Of a DNA stretch of 64,000 nucleotides, positions 55,778 through 64,000 are shown piece after piece; position 1 is the first letter of the stretch, and each line of letters begins with the position of its first letter. The notes beneath the pieces are model-generated. The model saw only the letters and a program-made list of their open reading frames with translations. It ran no database searches and was not told the DNA's origin. Position numbers and translations under genes: made by a program. Where the stretch lies: contig NZ_JBHYGG010000090.1 of assembly GCF_051859125.1 (NCBI RefSeq), positions 10,129 to 74,128 on the forward strand, given 5' to 3'. Origin of the DNA: Gemmata sp051859125. Its GTDB lineage: Bacteria; Planctomycetota; Planctomycetia; Gemmatales; Gemmataceae.

Positions 55778-58129
55778 ATGTCTACCGCGAACCGTCGAAC
55801 GCTCCTCCGCTGTGAGGCCCTCGAGGACCGCAGCCTCCCCGCCGCGGCGTGGCTGTCGGCCGGCACCCTCACCGTCATCGGCGACCCCGCGGACAACCGC
55901 ATCCGCCTCGTCCCCGAGGGCAGCAACATCGTCGTCCTGGACGGGGCCGCCCGCATCGGCGTCGCCCCGTCGGCCGCGGTCACCGACATCTTCATCCGCG
56001 GCGGCGACGGCAACGACACCGTCACCGTCAGCGACCTGATCACGCAGCCGGTCAACCTCGGTGGCGGGTTCGGCGACGACCGGCTCGCGGCCGGGGGCGG
56101 GCCGGCCACGCTCCTCGGCGGCCCCGGCACCGACGCGCTCGTCGGCGGGGCCGGGCCCGTGGCGTTCAACGGCGGCCCCGGGGCCGACGCGCTCTACAAG
56201 GTGAAGCCGACCGACACGGTGGCGGCCGACCCCGCCGACCGGACGCTCTCGGGCGCGCCGCCGGTCCCGGCCGCGGCCGCGACGGGCCAGCAGACGCTCA
56301 CGGCCGCGGAGGTGGGCGCGCTGCTCCAGCGGGCCGCGGCGGCCTCGGCCAGCACCGACGCGATCATCGCAATCACCGACCGCAACGGCCGCATCCTCGG
56401 CGTGCGCGTCGAGAGCGGGGTGTCGCCCGCGGTCACCGGCACCCCGCGGCAGCTCGTGTTCGCCATCGACGGGGCCGTGTCGCTGGCCCGCACCGGCGCG
56501 TTCTTCGGCAACAACCAGGCCCCGCTCACCAGCCGCACGGTCCAGTTCATCAGCCAGTCCACGATCACCCAGCGCGAGGTCGAGTCGAACCCGAGCATCC
56601 CGTTCCCGAACTCGACGGTCCGCGGGCCGGGGTTCGTCGCGCCGGTCGGGACCAAGGCCCACTTCCCCCCGAACGTGCCGAACACCCCGATGGTGGACCT
56701 CTTCCAGATCGAGCACACCAACCGGCTCGGCACCTACGCCCCCGGCCCGGACCGGATCATCGGCACGCCCGACGACGTGAAGCTCGCCGAGCGGTTCCAC
56801 ATTGACCCCGCGTTCGTGCCGCCGGGCCAGGGGCTGTTCGAGCCCGACTCCTACGGCGTCGAGTCGGGCGTGGCCCCGCGGACCGCCAACGGCATCCCGA
56901 TCGCCGTGGGCCGCGGGATCGCGACCCTCCCCGGCGGCGTCCCGATCTTCAAGAACGGCCAGGCGGTCGGCGGCATCGGCGTGTTCTTCCCCGGGGCCAC
57001 CGGGTACGCGACCGCGTCGAACTCGTCCCTGAGCGCGCTGTACGACCCGTCGAAGCCGGACCGGACGCTCGAGGCCGAGTGGATCGCGTTCGCGGCGGTC
57101 GGCGGGGCGACCACGTCCATCGGGGGCGTGGCGACGCTGCCCGTCGGCACGCTCGGCGGCGTCCCGGTGCCCGCGGGGTTCGGGCTGCCCAGCGGCCGCA
57201 TCGACCTCGTCGGCATCACCCTCGACATCTTCGGCCCCGGCGGCAACGCCGGCCTCGGCGTGGTGGCGCAGGTCGGCGCCTCGGTCGGCCGCGGCTCGCC
57301 CACCGACGGCACGAACCAGCCCCTCGTCGCGGGCGACCCGACCCGCGTCCGCAGCGGGCTCCCCGTGCCCGAGGGGTGGCTCGTGGCGCCGCACGACGGG
57401 GCCGGGGTCACCGCGGCCGACGTGGTGCGGACCATCAACCAGGGGATCAACCAGGCGAACCTGACCCGGGCCGCGATCCGGCTCCCGCTCGGGTCGCGGA
57501 CGAAGATGGTGTTCGCCGTCGCCGACCGCAACGGCAACATCGTCGGCCTGTACCGCGAGCCGGACGCGACCGTGTTCTCGCTCGACGTGGCGGTGGCGAA
57601 GGCCCGCAACGTGGCGTACTACGCGAACGCGGCGAAGCTCCAGGCGGCCGACCAGTTGCCCGGAATCCCGGCCGGCACCGCGTTCGAGTCGCGGACGTTC
57701 CGGTTCCTGTCCGGCCCGCGGTACCCGGAGGGGATCGACGGCACCCCCCCCGGCCCGTTCTCGCAGCTCAACGACGGCGGCGCGAGCCTCATCAACGGCG
57801 TCCAGGTCGGCCCGCGGCTCCCGGCGTCGGCGTACCGGAGCGTGGTCGGGTACGACGCGTTCAACCCCGGCACCAACTTCCACAGCGCGTCCAACCCGCT
57901 GAACCAGAGCGGGGTCGTGTTCTTCCCCGGGGCCGCGCCCCTGTACCGCGGGTCCGTGCTGATCGGCGGGTTCGGGGCCAGCGGCGACGGCGTGGACCAG
58001 GACGACGTGATGACGATCGCGGGGCAGGCCGGGTATGATGTCCCCCTGGGGCTCCTCCGGGCCGACGACGTGTTCTTCCGCGGCGTCCGCCTGCCGTACC
58101 AGAAGACGAACCGCAACCCGCAGGGGTAG
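55778..58129 (+). CDS. Secreted protein with two GlcG/HbpS-like domains
   Basis: A 783-residue protein. The N-terminus has CEALEDRSLPAAAWLSAGTL, the planctomycete LEDR signature of exported proteins. A repeat region follows with GGDGNDTVTVSDL and GGGFGDDRLAAGGG, as in calcium-binding RTX/haemolysin repeats. Two GlcG/HbpS-type domains occupy the rest: LTAAEVGALLQRAAAASAST then AIIAITDRNGRILGVRVESG then ARTGAFFGNNQAPLTSRTVQ, and later VRTINQGINQANLTRAAIRL then MVFAVADRNGNIVGLYREPD. That family binds haem or similar ligands in some members. The start at 55778 is set by the signature; no strong ribosome-binding site is visible. Confidence 0.75.
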   Translation: MSTANRRTLLRCEALEDRSLPAAAWLSAGTLTVIGDPADNRIRLVPEGSNIVVLDGAARIGVAPSAAVTDIFIRGGDGNDTVTVSDLITQPVNLGGGFGDDRLAAGGGPATLLGGPGTDALVGGAGPVAFNGGPGADALYKVKPTDTVAADPADRTLSGAPPVPAAAATGQQTLTAAEVGALLQRAAAASASTDAIIAITDRNGRILGVRVESGVSPAVTGTPRQLVFAIDGAVSLARTGAFFGNNQAPLTSRTVQFISQSTITQREVESNPSIPFPNSTVRGPGFVAPVGTKAHFPPNVPNTPMVDLFQIEHTNRLGTYAPGPDRIIGTPDDVKLAERFHIDPAFVPPGQGLFEPDSYGVESGVAPRTANGIPIAVGRGIATLPGGVPIFKNGQAVGGIGVFFPGATGYATASNSSLSALYDPSKPDRTLEAEWIAFAAVGGATTSIGGVATLPVGTLGGVPVPAGFGLPSGRIDLVGITLDIFGPGGNAGLGVVAQVGASVGRGSPTDGTNQPLVAGDPTRVRSGLPVPEGWLVAPHDGAGVTAADVVRTINQGINQANLTRAAIRLPLGSRTKMVFAVADRNGNIVGLYREPDATVFSLDVAVAKARNVAYYANAAKLQAADQLPGIPAGTAFESRTFRFLSGPRYPEGIDGTPPGPFSQLNDGGASLINGVQVGPRLPASAYRSVVGYDAFNPGTNFHSASNPLNQSGVVFFPGAAPLYRGSVLIGGFGASGDGVDQDDVMTIAGQAGYDVPLGLLRADDVFFRGVRLPYQKTNRNPQG

Positions 58130-58163
58130 CGCCGCGCGGGGCAGAAGCGGAGGCACCCGAATC

Positions 58164-58300
58164 GAAGCGATGGCACGCGGAGGACGCGGATCAAAGAAGG
58201 GATGAAGAGGATCAGAGAAGAGTTCGTTCTCTGAACCCGGTCTTGTTCGATCCGTGTTACATCCCGGCTTTGATCCGCGTCCTCCGCGTGCCATCGCTTC
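58164..58300 (-). repeat. Long hairpin repeat, copy 2
   Basis: A perfect 33-bp inverted repeat, arms at 58164-58196 (GAAGCGATGGCACGCGGAGG and onward) and 58268-58300, around a 71-base core. The core is in reverse orientation relative to copies 1 and 3 (GGATGAAGAGGATCAGAGAA here). It lies between two plus-strand genes. Confidence 0.9.
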
Positions 58301-58357
58301 CGCGTTCTCGCGGCCGGCGGGAGAACTTCGACACGCACCAGTAGCCACGGGGCACCC

Positions 58358-59665
58358 ATGCGGGCGGTGGACGTCATCCGCACGAAGCGCGACGGGGGCG
58401 AACTCACGCGCGCCCAGATCGACTCGTTCGTCCGCGGGGCCACGACCGGCGAGGGGTGGGCCCCGTACCAGCTCTCGGCCCTGCTCATGGCCACGCTGCT
58501 CCGCGGCATGTCGCCGGCGGAGACGGCGCACCTCACCCGGGCGATGGCCGACTCCGGCACGGTCCTCGACCTGTCCGACGTGCCCGGCCCGAAGGTCGAC
58601 AAGCACAGCACCGGCGGCGTCGGCGACAAGACCTCGCTGGTCCTCGGCCCGCTCGCGGCCGCGTGCGGGGTGGTGGTGCCGATGATGTCGGGCCGCGGGC
58701 TCGGGCACAGCGGGGGCACCCTCGACAAGCTCGAGGCGATCCCCGGGTTCCGCGTCGGGCTGTCCGCGTCCGAGTTCCGCTCGGCCCTGCGCCGCGTCGG
58801 GCTCGGGATGATCGGCCAGACGTCCGACGTCGCCCCGGCCGACAAGACGCTGTACGCCATGCGAGACGTCACCGCCACCGTCGAGAGCGTCCCGCTCATC
58901 ACCGCGTCGATCCTGAGCAAGAAGCTCGCCGAGGGGATCTCGGGGCTGGTGATGGACGTGAAGTGCGGGCACGGCGCGTTCATGAAGACGCTCGCCGACG
59001 CGCGGGACCTCGCCGGGTCGCTCACCCGCGTGGGCACCGCCAACGGGCTCCGGGTCGCGGCGCTCATCACCGCGATGGACGCGCCGCTCGGGCGGCTCGT
59101 CGGCAACGCGCTGGAGGTGATCGAGGCCGCCGAGACGCTCAAGGGGAACGGCCCGGCCGACCTCACCGACCTGTCGGTGCTCCTCGCGGCCCGCATGGTC
59201 CAACTCGCGGGGCTCGCGGCCGACGCCGACGAGGCGACGCAGAAGGTGCGGACGGCGCTCCACAGCGGGGCCGGGCTCGAAGTGTTCCGCAGGTGCATCG
59301 AGTTCCAGGGCGGCGACCCGCGGACCCTCGACGACTACACCCGGCTCCCGACCGCCCCGCGGTCGATGCAGGTGGTCGCGCACCGCTCCGGGTACGTCAC
59401 CGAGATGGTCGCCGGGGCCGTCGGGGTCGCGTCGATGGTCCTGGGCGGGGGCCGCGAGCGGGCCGAGGACGGCGTCGACCACGCGGTCGGCATCGTGTGC
59501 TTGGCGAAGCCCGGCGACCAGGTCCGGGCCGCCGAAGCGGTCTACGACGTGCGGTACCGCTCGACCGCCCGGCTCGTGGCGGCGCTGCCGCTGCTCGAAG
59601 AGTCGTTCACCATCGCCGACGAACCGCCGCCCCGGGCGCCGCTCGTAATCGAGGAACTCGCGTGA
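58358..59665 (+). CDS. deoA: Pyrimidine-nucleoside (thymidine) phosphorylase
   Basis: A 435-residue enzyme that cleaves thymidine, deoxyuridine or uridine with phosphate to give the base and (deoxy)ribose-1-phosphate. The family signature SGRGLGHSGGTLDKLEAIPG is intact, as is VDKHSTGGVGDKTSLVLGPL, the phosphate/nucleoside-binding segment. Other matches are KLAEGISGLVMDVKCGHGAF and LVGNALEVIEAAETLKGNGP. Length and spacing are normal for DeoA/Pdp. The stop overlaps the GTG of the cytidine deaminase gene (GTGA), so the two pyrimidine-salvage enzymes are co-translated. Whether it prefers thymidine (DeoA) or several pyrimidines (Pdp) cannot be told from sequence. Confidence 0.93.
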   Translation: MRAVDVIRTKRDGGELTRAQIDSFVRGATTGEGWAPYQLSALLMATLLRGMSPAETAHLTRAMADSGTVLDLSDVPGPKVDKHSTGGVGDKTSLVLGPLAAACGVVVPMMSGRGLGHSGGTLDKLEAIPGFRVGLSASEFRSALRRVGLGMIGQTSDVAPADKTLYAMRDVTATVESVPLITASILSKKLAEGISGLVMDVKCGHGAFMKTLADARDLAGSLTRVGTANGLRVAALITAMDAPLGRLVGNALEVIEAAETLKGNGPADLTDLSVLLAARMVQLAGLAADADEATQKVRTALHSGAGLEVFRRCIEFQGGDPRTLDDYTRLPTAPRSMQVVAHRSGYVTEMVAGAVGVASMVLGGGRERAEDGVDHAVGIVCLAKPGDQVRAAEAVYDVRYRSTARLVAALPLLEESFTIADEPPPRAPLVIEELA

Positions 59666-60066
59666 CCCCCGACCCGCTCGTCGCCGCCGCGACCGAGGCC
59701 CGCACCCGGGCGTTCGCCCCGTACTCGAAGTTCCAGGTGGGCGCGGCCCTCGAAACCGAGGACGGGACCGTGATCGCCGGGTGCAACGTCGAGAGCGCCA
59801 GCTACGGGCTGACGACGTGCGCCGAGCGGGTGGCGGTGTTCGCGGGGGTGGCCCGCGGGTTCCGGCGCTTCACGCGGGTGGCCGTGGTCGCCGACACCGC
59901 GGCGCTGACCCCGCCGTGCGGCGCGTGCCGGCAGATCCTGTGGGAGTTCGCGCCGGACGCCGAGGTGGTCCTGGCCAACCTCGCCGGCCGCACCGAGCGG
60001 CTCACCGTGCGGGACCTGTTGCCCCGCGGGTTCGACGCGAGGCAACTCGCCGAACCGCCGTCGTGA
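59662..60066 (+). CDS. cdd: Cytidine deaminase
   Basis: A 134-residue zinc enzyme that converts cytidine or deoxycytidine to uridine or deoxyuridine. The active-site motif TCAERVAVF supplies the first zinc Cys and the catalytic Glu, and PCGACRQILWEF supplies the second Cys pair. YSKFQVGAALETEDGTVIAG and NVESASYGLT are standard family segments. It is the size of the homotetrameric class. The GTG start overlaps the phosphorylase stop. The product feeds the upstream phosphorylase, so the pair salvages pyrimidine nucleosides. Confidence 0.93.
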   Translation: MTPDPLVAAATEARTRAFAPYSKFQVGAALETEDGTVIAGCNVESASYGLTTCAERVAVFAGVARGFRRFTRVAVVADTAALTPPCGACRQILWEFAPDAEVVLANLAGRTERLTVRDLLPRGFDARQLAEPPS

Positions 60067-60081
60067 GTCCCGGCCGGGATC

Positions 60082-60217
60082 GAAGCGGTGGCACACGGGT
60101 GACGCGGACCGAAGCCGGATTCAACACGGATCGGACAGGACCCGGTTCCGAGAACGAATCCTTCTCTGATCCTCTTCATCCTGCCTTCGGTCCGCGTCAC
60201 CCGCGTGCCATCGCTTC
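60082..60217 (+). repeat. Long hairpin repeat, copy 3
   Basis: A 33-base inverted repeat with two mismatches, arms at 60082-60114 (GAAGCGGTGGCACACGGGTG and onward) and 60185-60217, with a 70-base core in the same orientation as copy 1. It lies between the converging cytidine deaminase and LapA-like genes. Confidence 0.88.
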
Positions 60218-60226
60218 TCTCGCGAC

Positions 60227-60457
60227 TTACGCCGCCCGGTTCATCTCGGAGACGCGGTACCACGACCGCCGCACCGCCGAGACGAGCAGGCTGCCGGTGA
60301 GCATCCCGAGCAGGTACGTGACCCCGACGACGAGCGGGAACGGCACGCTCCCGCTCCACTGCCACGCCGAGATCGTCGTCGGGTAATTGTTCTCGTAGGC
60401 CAGCGCGCCCAGCACCGCCACGACCACGATCAGGAAGATCAGACTAAAAGCTCGCAT
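60227..60457 (-). CDS. LapA-like (DUF1049) small membrane protein
   Basis: A 76-residue inner-membrane protein with two hydrophobic segments, FSLIFLIVVVAVLGALAYEN and PFPLVVGVTYLLGMLTGSLL, joined by a short polar loop and ended by a basic tail. GxLTGxLL in the second segment and the size match LapA / DUF1049 proteins, which in proteobacteria act in envelope and lipopolysaccharide homeostasis. The start at 60457 gives a clean first membrane segment; the frame extends 39 codons further but that part is not membrane-like. It may also be a generic small membrane protein. Confidence 0.75.
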   Translation of the reverse strand: MRAFSLIFLIVVVAVLGALAYENNYPTTISAWQWSGSVPFPLVVGVTYLLGMLTGSLLVSAVRRSWYRVSEMNRAA

Positions 60458-60617
60458 GGTTTCGGCCTTGAGAGAGTGTTCTGCGGCCCGCGACACTTGT
60501 CGCCCGGACCGCACCTCGGTAGTGAGACCTTGCGAACGGGGTGCCGTTCCAGGGCACCGGCACACCGATTGCATTCAATCGAGCGGTTCGCCCGTTCGCA
60601 GGCGGCAAAGGGGCTTC

Positions 60618-60908
60618 ATGGACGCCGTGGACGGCCCGCGGGACGATAGCGTCGAAGAGATCGCGTTGGGCGGCGAACACGTTCCGAACCCGGAGTTCGC
60701 GTCCCCGGAGGTGCTGCGGCGGGCCTTTCGCCTCGGGAAACGGTCCCGCGAGGAGTTCGACCTGTGGTCGTTCGCCGAGGTCGAGGCCGAGCTCCGCCGC
60801 GCCTGGATGCTCAACGGCGAGACCGCCGAGTGGGCAGAAGTGCGTGATTCCGTGCGGCTCGGGTTCGAGACCGGCGGCGACTCCGGCATCTTCGAATCGG
60901 GCCTCTGA
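60618..60908 (+). CDS. Hypothetical acidic protein
   Basis: A 96-residue acidic protein with AAAGGGG before its ATG. It reads DDSVEEIALGGEHVPNPEFA, SPEVLRRAFRLGKRSREEFD, LWSFAEVEAELRRAWMLNGE, then WAEVRDSVRLGFETGG. Helical and highly charged. No family recognised. It stands alone between divergent and convergent neighbours and may be a regulatory adaptor. Confidence 0.6.
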   Translation: MDAVDGPRDDSVEEIALGGEHVPNPEFASPEVLRRAFRLGKRSREEFDLWSFAEVEAELRRAWMLNGETAEWAEVRDSVRLGFETGGDSGIFESGL

Positions 60909-60955
60909 GCACACGGCTGCCCCTGTCGGGGAAATCCCTCTCCTGCGAGCCGCGC

Positions 60956-62044
60956 CTACCCCCGTGCCGCCGCCTCGATCCAGCCGCCGCCCAGCACGCG
61001 GGGGCCGCTGTAGAGCGTGACCGCCTGGCCGGGGGTGACGGCCGTTTGCGGCGCGTCGAAGCGGACCTCGGCCCCGCCGTCGGGTGTCGGCGTCGCCGTT
61101 GCGGGCACCGCCGCGTGCCGGTAGCGGATCTTCGCCTCGCACCGCAGCGGACCCGTCGGGACGTCGGTTAGCCAGTTGATCCGCGACGCAATGAGCCCCG
61201 TAGCTAGCAATTCTTCCGGGTCGCCGACGACCACGGTGTTCGTCCCGGGCAAAATCTCCAGCACGAACCGCTTCTTCCCGGCCGCGACGCCGAGCCCCTT
61301 CCGCTGCCCGATCGTGAACCGGTCGATGCCGTCGTGCTCGCCCAGCACGCTCCCGTCCCGCTCGACGATCACCCCGGCCGTTGCGACCTCCGGCCGCCGC
61401 GAGCGCACCACGTCGGTGTGGTTCCCGCTCGGCACGAAGCAGATCTCGACGCTGTCCGGCTTCTCGGCGACCCCGACCAGCGCCGCCTCGCGTGCCACCG
61501 CCCGGATCTCGGCCTTTGTGAACCCGCCGACGGGGAACAGCAGGTGCGGCAGCACCTCGCGCTTGATGCCGTGCAGGACGTAGCTCTGGTCCTTCTCCGG
61601 GTCGAGCCCGCGGTGCAGCTCCGGGCCGTCCGGGCCGGCGACCACGCGGGCGTAGTGGCCCGTTGCGATGAACTCCGCCCCGAGTTGCTTCGCGAACGTC
61701 CAGAGCTGGCCGAACTTCAGCCAGGTATTGCACACGACGCACGGGTTCGGGGTGCGGCCCCTGGCGTACTCGTCGGCAAAGTAGTCGATGATCTTCCCGA
61801 ACTCGGCCTCGAAGTCGAGCGCGTAGAACGGGACGTCGAGGCGGTCCGCAACGCGGCGGGCGTCGCCGGCGTCGATCGCGGAGCAGCACCCCTTCTTGTT
61901 CTCGCGGCGCGCGTCGGCGGCCCCGTGGTCGTGGACCCCGGTTCGCATAAACAGGCCCACGACGTCGTACCCCTGTCGCTTGAGCAACACGGCCGACGCG
62001 GAACTATCGACGCCCCCACTCATCGCCAGAACGACCCGCGGCAT
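60956..62044 (-). CDS. mnmA: tRNA-specific 2-thiouridylase
   Basis: A 362-residue enzyme that places sulfur on uridine 34 of Lys, Glu and Gln tRNAs using ATP. The PP-loop VVLAMSGGVDSSASAVLLKR opens the protein, NPCVVCNTWLKFGQLW carries the first catalytic Cys and SVEICFVPSGNH the second. Other family segments are TGHYARVV and DQSYVLHGIKREVLPHLLFP, then RFTIGQRKGLGVA. The ATG at 62044 is preferred because GGAGGGG lies just before it and it puts the PP-loop at the start; 99 upstream codons run through repeats. A gap between MnmA and the downstream small gene shows no operon partner. Confidence 0.93.
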   Translation of the reverse strand: MPRVVLAMSGGVDSSASAVLLKRQGYDVVGLFMRTGVHDHGAADARRENKKGCCSAIDAGDARRVADRLDVPFYALDFEAEFGKIIDYFADEYARGRTPNPCVVCNTWLKFGQLWTFAKQLGAEFIATGHYARVVAGPDGPELHRGLDPEKDQSYVLHGIKREVLPHLLFPVGGFTKAEIRAVAREAALVGVAEKPDSVEICFVPSGNHTDVVRSRRPEVATAGVIVERDGSVLGEHDGIDRFTIGQRKGLGVAAGKKRFVLEILPGTNTVVVGDPEELLATGLIASRINWLTDVPTGPLRCEAKIRYRHAAVPATATPTPDGGAEVRFDAPQTAVTPGQAVTLYSGPRVLGGGWIEAAARG

Positions 62045-62174
62045 GCGCTCCCCTCCTCCCGTCAGTATAGAGGGGCGTGCCGGCGGCCGTGTTCGGACCC
62101 GGAGGAGCGGCCCCAGGGTTGGCACCCGCGGCCCCTCAAGGCATTGAGCCCCCGAAGGGGGCGGCAGTGCGTAG

Positions 62175-62265
62175 CCCAGGGTGTCAACCCTGGGTCCGCT
62201 GGGGCCCCAGGGTGTCAACCCTGGGTCCGCTGGGGCCGCGGTTGTCAACCCTGGGGCTTCTGGTG
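62175..62265 (+). repeat. Tandem palindromic repeats, three units
   Basis: Three units with a period of 30-31 bases, each built on CCCAGGGTGTCAACCCTGGG, the third being diverged (GGTTGTCAACCCTGGGG). Every full unit can form a hairpin. It lies between the divergent mnmA and Y-family polymerase genes, so it may affect their transcription. Confidence 0.8.
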
Positions 62266-62385
62266 CCGCGGCCGCCCGGCGCACATTTCCGGCAAAACTT
62301 TCCGACAAGTCGTTTGCCCGAACCGCGATCGTTGCGCACAACCATGATGTGGCAATCTGTACACCATGCGCCCGGGGGCCGCGAG

Positions 62386-63633
62386 ATGCCGATCCGATAC
62401 CTGTTCCTCGACATGAACGCCTTCTTCGCCTCGTGCGAGCAGCAGCACGACCCGAAGCTCCGCGGCCGGCCGGTCGCGGTGATCCCGACGCGGGCCGAGA
62501 CGACCGCGTGCATCGCCGCGAGCTACGAGGCCAAGGCGTTCGGCGTGGAGACCGGCACGCCCGTGTGGGAGGCCCGGCGGATGTGCCCCGGGCTCGTGTG
62601 CGTCGAGGCCGACCACAAGCGGTACGTCGTCACGCACAACCGCGTCCTCGACGCGCTCGGCTCGGTCCTGCCCGTCGACCGCGTCATGTCGATCGACGAG
62701 ATGTCGTGCCGGCTCACCGGCGACGAGCGCAGGCCCGAGCGGGCCGCGGCGCTGGCGCACAGGATCAAGAAGGCGATCTACGAGCGGGCCGGGGACCAGA
62801 TGCACTGCTCGATCGGCGTCGGGCCGAACGTCACCCTCGCGAAGATGGCCGCCGACATGAAGAAGCCGAACGGGCTGACCATCCTCGGCGACGGCGACGT
62901 GCCGCAATCGCTGTACGGGCTGGCGCTCCGCGACTTCCCCGGGATCGGCCCGCGGATGGAGCGGCGGCTCAACCTGTTCGGCGTGTTCTCGGTCCAGCAA
63001 CTGTGCGGGCTGTCGGTGCGGGCGCTGTCCGAGGTGTGGGGGAGCAAGGTGCTCGGCGGGCGGTGGCACCGGACGCTCCGCGGCGAGGACGTGCTCGAAC
63101 CGCCCGGCCGCCGGCAGACGGTGAGCCACTCGCACGTCCTCCCGCCCGATTTGCGGACCGATGCCGGAGCGTACGGCATCCTGGTGCGGCTCACGCACAA
63201 GGCCGCCGCCCGGATGCGGAAGATCGACTACTGGGCCGGGGCCGTCTCGGTCGGGCTGAGCTTCGCCGACGAGCCCGCGGCCGGCGGCGGGTGGGGCCGG
63301 GGCGGGTGGGCCGTCGGGTGCCGGCTCCAGCACTGCCAGGACACGCTCACGATCCTGCGGGCGGTCGCGCGGCTGTGGGACGAACGACCGAAGGGCCGGG
63401 TGCCGTTCAAGGTCGGGATGGTGCTGTCGGAACTGCGGCCGGCGCGGAGTTCGACGCCGTCGCTGTTCGAGGCGGACCGCCGGGCCGCGGAGGCGTCGCG
63501 GGCGATGGACGCGGTGAACGCCGAGTTCGGCGCGAGCGTGATCCACCTCGGCGCGATGACCGGGTACGAGACCGGCGCCCCGACGCGGATCGCGTTCACG
63601 CAGATCCCCGACTTCGACCGCCGCGTGAGTTGA
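62386..63633 (+). CDS. Y-family DNA polymerase (DinB/UmuC-like)
   Basis: A 415-residue translesion polymerase. Palm motifs are present: RYLFLDMNAFFASCEQQHDP (Asp of DMN, first metal ligand) and VDRVMSIDEMSCRLTG (SIDE, the Asp-Glu pair). IGVGPNVTLAKMAADMKKPN and GLTILG match the finger/thumb region, and DFPGIGPRMERRLNLFGVFS is the helix-hairpin-helix. A little-finger domain follows (RQTVSHSHVLPPDLRT). It should copy past damaged bases with low fidelity. The start is placed at 62386 (MPIRYLF); an ATG 14 codons earlier (62344) is possible. No SOS box is recognised. Confidence 0.9.
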   Translation: MPIRYLFLDMNAFFASCEQQHDPKLRGRPVAVIPTRAETTACIAASYEAKAFGVETGTPVWEARRMCPGLVCVEADHKRYVVTHNRVLDALGSVLPVDRVMSIDEMSCRLTGDERRPERAAALAHRIKKAIYERAGDQMHCSIGVGPNVTLAKMAADMKKPNGLTILGDGDVPQSLYGLALRDFPGIGPRMERRLNLFGVFSVQQLCGLSVRALSEVWGSKVLGGRWHRTLRGEDVLEPPGRRQTVSHSHVLPPDLRTDAGAYGILVRLTHKAAARMRKIDYWAGAVSVGLSFADEPAAGGGWGRGGWAVGCRLQHCQDTLTILRAVARLWDERPKGRVPFKVGMVLSELRPARSSTPSLFEADRRAAEASRAMDAVNAEFGASVIHLGAMTGYETGAPTRIAFTQIPDFDRRVS

Positions 63634-63699
63634 CCCGCGGCAACATCCAGGAGGCGACTTCTTCAGCCGGCGGACGCCGGCGTTTTTATTGGCCGAGGG

Positions 63700-63876
63700 T
63701 CACGCCTCGGACCGGAGCCGCAGGAGGGAGAGGCGCTCGGCCAGTTCGACCAGACCTTCCGCTTCACCGCGCTCGGCCTCGGTGAGCGGGGTGCCGGCAT
63801 CCTGGCGGTCGAGCAGTTCTTGGAGCCGCGTCTGGGCGGCCGGCGGCAGGCGGTATTGAACGGGGTGCTCAGGCAT
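63700..63876 (-). CDS. Small conserved protein
   Basis: A 58-residue protein: PEHPVQYRLPPAAQTRLQEL, then LDRQDAGTPLTEAERGEAEG, then LVELAERLSLLRLR. Helical and acidic, it looks like a short family found in planctomycetes and cyanobacteria, sometimes called an antitoxin-like protein, though I have no proof of that function. The start at 63876 fits the conserved opening better than an upstream in-frame ATG at 63960. The rest of the window to 64000 shows no gene. Confidence 0.65.
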   Translation of the reverse strand: MPEHPVQYRLPPAAQTRLQELLDRQDAGTPLTEAERGEAEGLVELAERLSLLRLRSEA

Positions 63877-64000
63877 TGGAGTCTCGCTTTCTGCAGTGTG
63901 CGGTCCGGAGAAAGCACGTGCGCCTGACATCTCAGAGACGTTCGCGTGGCACCCCCTCACCCGCCGCTCGAAGACTCGCGGCGACCTCTCCCCCGAGACC

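Noticed and set aside
55514..59482. A 1,322-codon minus-strand open frame
   Set aside because: It runs antisense to the GlcG-like and deoA genes, whose motifs are clear. The product is Arg/Glu/Val-rich and lacks a signal or family match.
62175..62265. Short regularly spaced repeats resembling CRISPR
   Set aside because: Only three units, spacers are nearly identical, and no cas gene is near.

Overview
The window is high-GC bacterial DNA with a strong planctomycete signature, most likely family Gemmataceae. The evidence is the set of DUF1501, DUF1549/DUF1553, DUF1592 and DUF1552 (Planctomycete cytochrome C-type) proteins, secreted proteins with the N-terminal LExR-x-LLS / LEDRSLP signature, a DUF1580 protein, an ECF42 sigma factor with a DGPF/YCII partner, and poly-Thr linkers. 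No rRNA and no CRISPR array is visible. One tRNA gene is present, tRNA-Thr(CGT). Every assignment was made by reading sequence and motifs, without database searches.

Left chromosomal flank (1-19.1 kb). It opens with the end of a Fis-type response regulator, overlapped by a degenerate receiver protein and then by a two-cluster ferredoxin. An ECF sigma factor follows, with about 1.5 kb of mostly unassigned DNA upstream of it. Next come a PPC plus leishmanolysin-like secreted metallopeptidase, a DUF1501 protein, a SUKH-like protein, a DUF1549/1553 cytochrome-type protein, a hydrolase-like lipoprotein, and a DUF1552 to DUF1592 operon. The flank ends with the ECF42 sigma factor, a tandem YCII protein and a secreted lipocalin-like protein.

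Central region (19,095-55,448). I interpret this as one integrative element of about 36 kb. A 49-bp perfect direct repeat bounds it. The right copy is the 3' half of an intact tRNA-Thr gene, and the left copy is an orphan fragment of that tRNA. A tyrosine recombinase ends 35 bp from the tRNA-side repeat. Moving inward from the integrase the element carries an excisionase-like protein, a DUF1580 protein, a RecA-fold ATPase, a small winged-helix protein, a repeat- and hairpin-rich possible origin, a four-gene cluster that includes a DUF4274 immunity-type protein, a zinc protein, a TerS-like protein and a sigma-like protein. The outer part is cargo: a 2,272-residue RHS/YD-repeat protein with a small downstream partner, glycosyltransferases, phage-tail-like proteins and a poly-Thr fibre, a SAP/PD-(D/E)xK nuclease-like protein, and an AT-richer two-gene operon whose layout resembles lambda RexA/RexB. 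Several broken genes (an O-GlcNAc-transferase fragment, a nitrilase fragment and a beta-rich remnant) show a history of recombination.

Right chromosomal flank (55.5-64 kb). It holds a secreted protein with two GlcG/HbpS-like domains, pyrimidine-nucleoside phosphorylase and cytidine deaminase (overlapping, pyrimidine salvage), a LapA-like membrane protein, a small unknown protein, MnmA, a Y-family DNA polymerase and a small conserved protein. Three copies of a roughly 136-bp hairpin repeat family, with compensating changes in the two arms, lie in the flanks outside the element. Several other palindromic repeats are scattered through the window.
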